Below, piece after piece: positions 60,955-64,000 of a stretch of DNA of 64,000 bases. Source of the stretch: Vibrio toranzoniae (GTDB lineage: Bacteria > Pseudomonadota > Gammaproteobacteria > Enterobacterales > Vibrionaceae); assembly GCF_024347655.1 (NCBI RefSeq), contig NZ_AP025514.1, positions 930,001 through 994,000 on the forward strand, given 5' to 3'. The notes below the pieces were generated by a model. The model made no database searches. It saw only the letters and a program-made list of their open reading frames with translations, and was not told the DNA's origin. How positions within the stretch are numbered: the stretch's first letter is position 1; the number at the start of each line of letters is the position of its first letter. Position numbers and translations under genes: made by a program.

Positions 60955-60970
60955 TGCATCGTTCGTGCCA
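60955..60970 (-). promoter_or_regulatory. Sigma-54 promoter of qrr1
   Basis: TGGCAC (-24 element, 60965-60970), five bases, then ATGCA (-12 element, 60955-60959) match the TGGCAC-N5-TTGCA consensus with one change. Correct spacing to the qrr1 start supports it. Confidence 0.9.
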
Positions 60971-61033
60971 TGTAGCTAATACATTGATTATTTGAAGCAG
61001 GCAAAGAAATACAGTACAAATGCTGTGGTTGAT

Positions 61034-61046
61034 TTGCATAATGCAA
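61034..61046. promoter_or_regulatory. LuxO binding site between qrr1 and luxO
   Basis: TTGCATAATGCAA is a perfect inverted repeat of the TTGCA-N3-TGCAA type bound by LuxO, located at about -90 to -102 from the qrr1 start. A half-site TGCAAAT follows at 61071-61077. The same DNA is the upstream region of luxO, so LuxO may also act on its own gene. Confidence 0.88.
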
Positions 61047-61094
61047 AGCGGAATGCGATTATAATAAGAAATGCAAATTATAAATGGCTAGGAT

Positions 61095-62483
61095 ATGCAA
61101 TCAAAAACGCTAGATAACAAATCAAAGTATTTGTTGATGGTGGAGGATACGGCTTCGGTCGCAGCTTTATATCGCTCTTATCTGACACCGCTCGAAATTG
61201 ATATCAACATTGTCGGTACAGGTCGCGATGCAATTGAGAGTTTGAATCATCGAATCCCAGATCTAATTTTGTTAGATCTGCGTCTTCCTGATATGACGGG
61301 CATGGACGTGCTGTTTGCAGTAAAACAAAAATACCCTGAAGTGCCCGTTATCTTCATGACGGCTCACGGTTCTATTGATACTGCTGTAGAAGCCATGCGT
61401 CATGGTTCTCAAGACTTCCTTATCAAACCGTGTGAAGCCGACCGACTCCGTATTACGGTGAATAACGCGATTCGTAAAGCCACCAAGCTTAAAAACAGCT
61501 CGGAGCATCCAGGGAGCCAAAACTATCAAGGCTTCATTGGTAGTAGCCAAACCATGCAGCAGGTTTACCGAACCATCGATTCTGCCGCATCAAGTAAGGC
61601 GAGTATTTTTATCACAGGTGAAAGTGGTACTGGTAAAGAAGTATGTGCAGAAGCCATTCATGCAGCGAGTAAGCGTGGTGATAAGCCTTTCATCGCCATC
61701 AACTGTGCGGCAATTCCTAAAGACTTGATTGAAAGTGAGCTGTTTGGCCACGTCAAAGGTGCCTTTACGGGCGCGGCAACCGATCGCCAAGGTGCTGCTG
61801 AACTTGCTGATGGCGGAACTTTGTTCCTCGATGAGCTGTGTGAGATGGACCTTGAACTGCAAACCAAGCTTCTGCGTTTTATCCAAACGGGTACTTTTCA
61901 AAAAGTCGGCTCTTCGAAGATGAAGAGTGTGGACGTTCGTTTTGTTTGTGCAACCAACCGTGACCCTTGGAAAGAAGTACAAGAAGGTCGCTTTAGAGAA
62001 GATTTATACTATCGTTTATACGTGATCCCTCTTCACTTGCCGCCACTGCGTGAGCGTGGGGAAGATGTCATCGAGATCGCATACTCGCTACTAGGCTACA
62101 TGTCGGTTGAGGAAGGTAAGGCTTTCGTACGCTTTGCTCAGGAAGTGCTTGATCGCTTTAATCAATACGAGTGGCCGGGTAACGTTCGTCAGCTACAAAA
62201 TGTGTTGCGAAACGTGGTGGTATTGAATAATGGTAAAGAGATTACTCTGAACATGCTCCCACCTCCACTGAACCAGCCGATTGAGAATCGTCTGCGGTTG
62301 AAAGAGAAACAGAATGAAGACATCACGGTAAAAGATATTTTCCCATTGTGGATCACTGAGAAAACGGCAATCGAACAAGCCATTAAAGCGTGTGACGGTA
62401 ATATCCCTCGCGCGGCTGGTTTCTTGGATGTCAGTCCATCAACGATTTACCGTAAATTGCAAACGTGGAATGCGAAGCCGTAA
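61095..62483 (+). CDS. luxO: Quorum-sensing sigma-54-dependent regulator LuxO
   Basis: The 462-residue protein has a receiver domain with phosphoacceptor Asp61 ([13 protein letters not shown]), a sigma-54 activator AAA+ domain with Walker A GESGTGKE and the sigma-contacting GAFTGA, and a Fis-type helix-turn-helix ([12 protein letters not shown]). Phosphorylated LuxO turns on the qrr genes at low cell density. Both its target promoter and a LuxO site lie in its own upstream region. TAGGAT precedes the start; luxU follows after 23 bases. Confidence 0.98.
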   Translation: MQSKTLDNKSKYLLMVEDTASVAALYRSYLTPLEIDINIVGTGRDAIESLNHRIPDLILLDLRLPDMTGMDVLFAVKQKYPEVPVIFMTAHGSIDTAVEAMRHGSQDFLIKPCEADRLRITVNNAIRKATKLKNSSEHPGSQNYQGFIGSSQTMQQVYRTIDSAASSKASIFITGESGTGKEVCAEAIHAASKRGDKPFIAINCAAIPKDLIESELFGHVKGAFTGAATDRQGAAELADGGTLFLDELCEMDLELQTKLLRFIQTGTFQKVGSSKMKSVDVRFVCATNRDPWKEVQEGRFREDLYYRLYVIPLHLPPLRERGEDVIEIAYSLLGYMSVEEGKAFVRFAQEVLDRFNQYEWPGNVRQLQNVLRNVVVLNNGKEITLNMLPPPLNQPIENRLRLKEKQNEDITVKDIFPLWITEKTAIEQAIKACDGNIPRAAGFLDVSPSTIYRKLQTWNAKP

Positions 62484-62506
62484 TTACCAAACAATAAGAA
62501 CGAACG

Positions 62507-62851
62507 ATGATGAAAGTATTAAATCAGCAAAAAGTTGATGAGCTTGCCGGTGAAATAGGGCAAGAGAATGTTCCGGTGTTGCTGGAGATCTTTTTAGGTG
62601 AATTGAAGGGATACTACGAGCACTTGGAGCTAAATAAAGATACCGATACGTCCAAGTATTTGGCCGATATCAGTCATGCATTGAAGAGCAGTGCTGCGAG
62701 TTTTGGTGCTGATTCTTTGTGTAGTTTCGCCATTAGCTTAGATGCAAAAGTTAAGCAAGCGTTGCCAGTGACAGAGGTGGATTTTAAAGATATGCAAGAA
62801 CTTCTGTTATCAACGTACACGGAATATCAGCAGTTGATGACTGATCTCTAA
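62507..62851 (+). CDS. luxU: Phosphorelay protein LuxU
   Basis: The 114-residue HPt protein carries [15 protein letters not shown] with phosphoacceptor His57, matching His58 of V. harveyi LuxU. It takes phosphate from hybrid sensor kinases such as LuxQ and CqsS-type proteins and passes it to LuxO. It lies directly after luxO, the usual Vibrio operon, and ends at a terminator. Confidence 0.97.
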   Translation: MMKVLNQQKVDELAGEIGQENVPVLLEIFLGELKGYYEHLELNKDTDTSKYLADISHALKSSAASFGADSLCSFAISLDAKVKQALPVTEVDFKDMQELLLSTYTEYQQLMTDL

Positions 62852-62877
62852 AACGGTTGATGATATAAGCGGGTATT

Positions 62878-62903
62878 AAAAAGGAGCATAACGCTCCTTT
62901 TTT
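62878..62903 (+). terminator. Terminator after luxU
   Basis: AAAAAGGAGC and GCTCCTTTTTT form a stem with loop ATAAC and a T run. Confidence 0.88.
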
Positions 62904-62950
62904 GCTTTTACTGGTCTCTGTCGTTTATTCCGAGCTATAAGCTATGTGCA

Positions 62951-63838
62951 TTAAGCTAGTTGAGCCCGAATCGCTTGTTGAAGTTTTAAACGGTCATGTC
63001 GCCAATCTCGGTTAGGAGAGGCAAGGTCGGTGGTCACGCAGTTCCAAAGTCCTTCAAGTTCAGGGTGCGGCGCATTACCCAGCACGATATCAATTTTTCT
63101 CGCTTTGCAGGTACGTTCACACCATTCAAGCTGTTCTTGAAGCGTCATTTTTCCTGCAGGGCCATGTTCTGGCGAAAGGTTTTCGATGAAGATAACCTTA
63201 GCCTTGGTGTTCTCAGCAATGGCTTTCCCAATCTCAGGAAGGAGAAGAGGGGGCATAACACTGGTCAGGAAGCTGCCAGGGCCAAGAACGATACAGTCGG
63301 CTTGTTCTACGGCTGCAACGGCTTCTTTGGTTGCCGGCACTTCTGGAGACAAGTCCATCATGCGCAGTTTTTCTGTCATGTCGTCAACGTTGGTTTCCCC
63401 CGTAACCCAGCGACCATCCATTGATAACGCTGTGAGATCGGAAGGATGCTCTGTCATCGGGACGATATTGACATCAACCTTGAGCATATTTCGAATTAGG
63501 TTAATTGCTTCTAGTGGGCGAACAGAGAGGTTGTCTAATGCTGTGAGCATCAGGTTACCCAGGTTGTGGCCGTCCAGTTCACCTTGACCGCGAAAACGGT
63601 ACTCAAACATCATCGAACTGATGGAAGGTTCGGTGATCAATTGGTTGATGCAGTTACGAGTGTCTCCCCAAGCGATGCCCCCTTGGCAGTCTCGAATTCG
63701 TCCGGTTGAACCACCGTTATCTGTTGTTGCGACAATGCCAGTCGCATTGCTACCAAAGTCTTTTAATGCAGCAAGCATACGACCTAAGCCATGGCCTCCA
63801 CCGATTGCTACGACTTTCTTTGATGAATAAATGTTCAT
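62951..63838 (-). CDS. YvcK family protein (CofD-like)
   Basis: The 295-residue protein has the GGGHGLGRMLAALK motif near the N-terminus, TTDNGGSTGRIRD, and LGPGSFLTSVMPPLL, typical of YvcK, which in Bacillus supports growth on gluconeogenic carbon and binds UDP-sugars. It is related to the phospholactate transferase CofD, but Vibrio does not make F420, so the YvcK role is more likely. It diverges from the next gene beyond the window; 63839-64000 shows no feature. Confidence 0.92.
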   Translation of the reverse strand: MNIYSSKKVVAIGGGHGLGRMLAALKDFGSNATGIVATTDNGGSTGRIRDCQGGIAWGDTRNCINQLITEPSISSMMFEYRFRGQGELDGHNLGNLMLTALDNLSVRPLEAINLIRNMLKVDVNIVPMTEHPSDLTALSMDGRWVTGETNVDDMTEKLRMMDLSPEVPATKEAVAAVEQADCIVLGPGSFLTSVMPPLLLPEIGKAIAENTKAKVIFIENLSPEHGPAGKMTLQEQLEWCERTCKARKIDIVLGNAPHPELEGLWNCVTTDLASPNRDWRHDRLKLQQAIRAQLA

Positions 63839-64000
63839 TTTTTGTTCTATTAAATTATTACTAACTATAATTTAGGTTAAATGCTTCTTGTCAGATACCT
63901 AACAAGAGTTAATTTGAGGGTTTGGTACATTTTTTTTGTTGATATGACCCGTTTTTGGTTATCAAAGCTAGATTCACGTACAAATATTAAGTATTTTATT

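Overview
The window is ordinary, gene-dense chromosomal DNA of a gammaproteobacterium, almost certainly a Vibrio (family Vibrionaceae). The strongest markers are a luxO-luxU pair with a divergent Qrr1 quorum-sensing RNA, motY for a sodium-driven polar flagellum, an rsx(rnf)ABCDGE-nth cluster, a VC2046/SO_2500-family gene beside sodB, and a gapA/msrB/ansA/sppA/topB neighbourhood that resembles the corresponding E. coli region. Species-level placement is not possible by eye. No prophage, integron, insertion sequence, CRISPR array or secretion island was seen. Most genes have familiar families, so the less expected content lies in regulatory DNA and a few lineage-specific proteins.

Layout. 1-2.5 kb: 3' part of dnaX (with a conserved -1 frameshift site), ybaB and recR. 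2.5-9.9 kb: two cysteine-cluster proteins, a secreted alkaline phosphatase, a BCCT transporter, a small Vibrio hypothetical, a ChaN-type iron-regulated lipoprotein behind a Fur box, and rlmA. 10-18.6 kb: a nucleoside hydrolase, yeaD-gapA, msrB, a DUF2989 lipoprotein, yeaC, ansA and sppA. 18.8-23.7 kb: fadH behind a perfect FadR-like operator, ydjA and topB. 23.8-29.1 kb: a DUF3080 lipoprotein, an SDR and a 41-residue membrane protein read away from a Fur box, a divergent histone-deacetylase-like hydrolase, an unusual chemoreceptor and tRNA-Ser(UGA). 29.2-34.2 kb: yejM, yejL, yejK, an orphan membrane HPt protein and a probably decayed small gene. 34.2-44.9 kb: nhaC, asd, a potassium channel, a MarC-type protein, adhE with a long leader, a degenerate SDR, a VC2046-family gene and sodB. 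45.1-50.7 kb: grxD, a DsbA-like protein, a second antiporter, rnt, motY, a DUF2753 gene with a perfect Fur box, and gloA. 50.8-58.3 kb: an octamer tandem repeat, nth, rsxEGDCBA and tRNA-Asn. 58.3-64 kb: uvrB (with DnaA and LexA-like sites), qrr1, luxO, luxU and a YvcK-family gene.

How it fits together. Three separate Fur boxes (chaN, the 41-residue protein cluster, DUF2753) make an iron-response thread alongside Fe-dependent sodB and the Fe-S Rsx complex. The luxU-luxO-qrr1 region holds the central phosphorelay of Vibrio quorum sensing, with sigma-54 promoter and LuxO operator both visible. Sodium ecology shows in MotY, Rsx/Rnf and two NhaC-superfamily antiporters.
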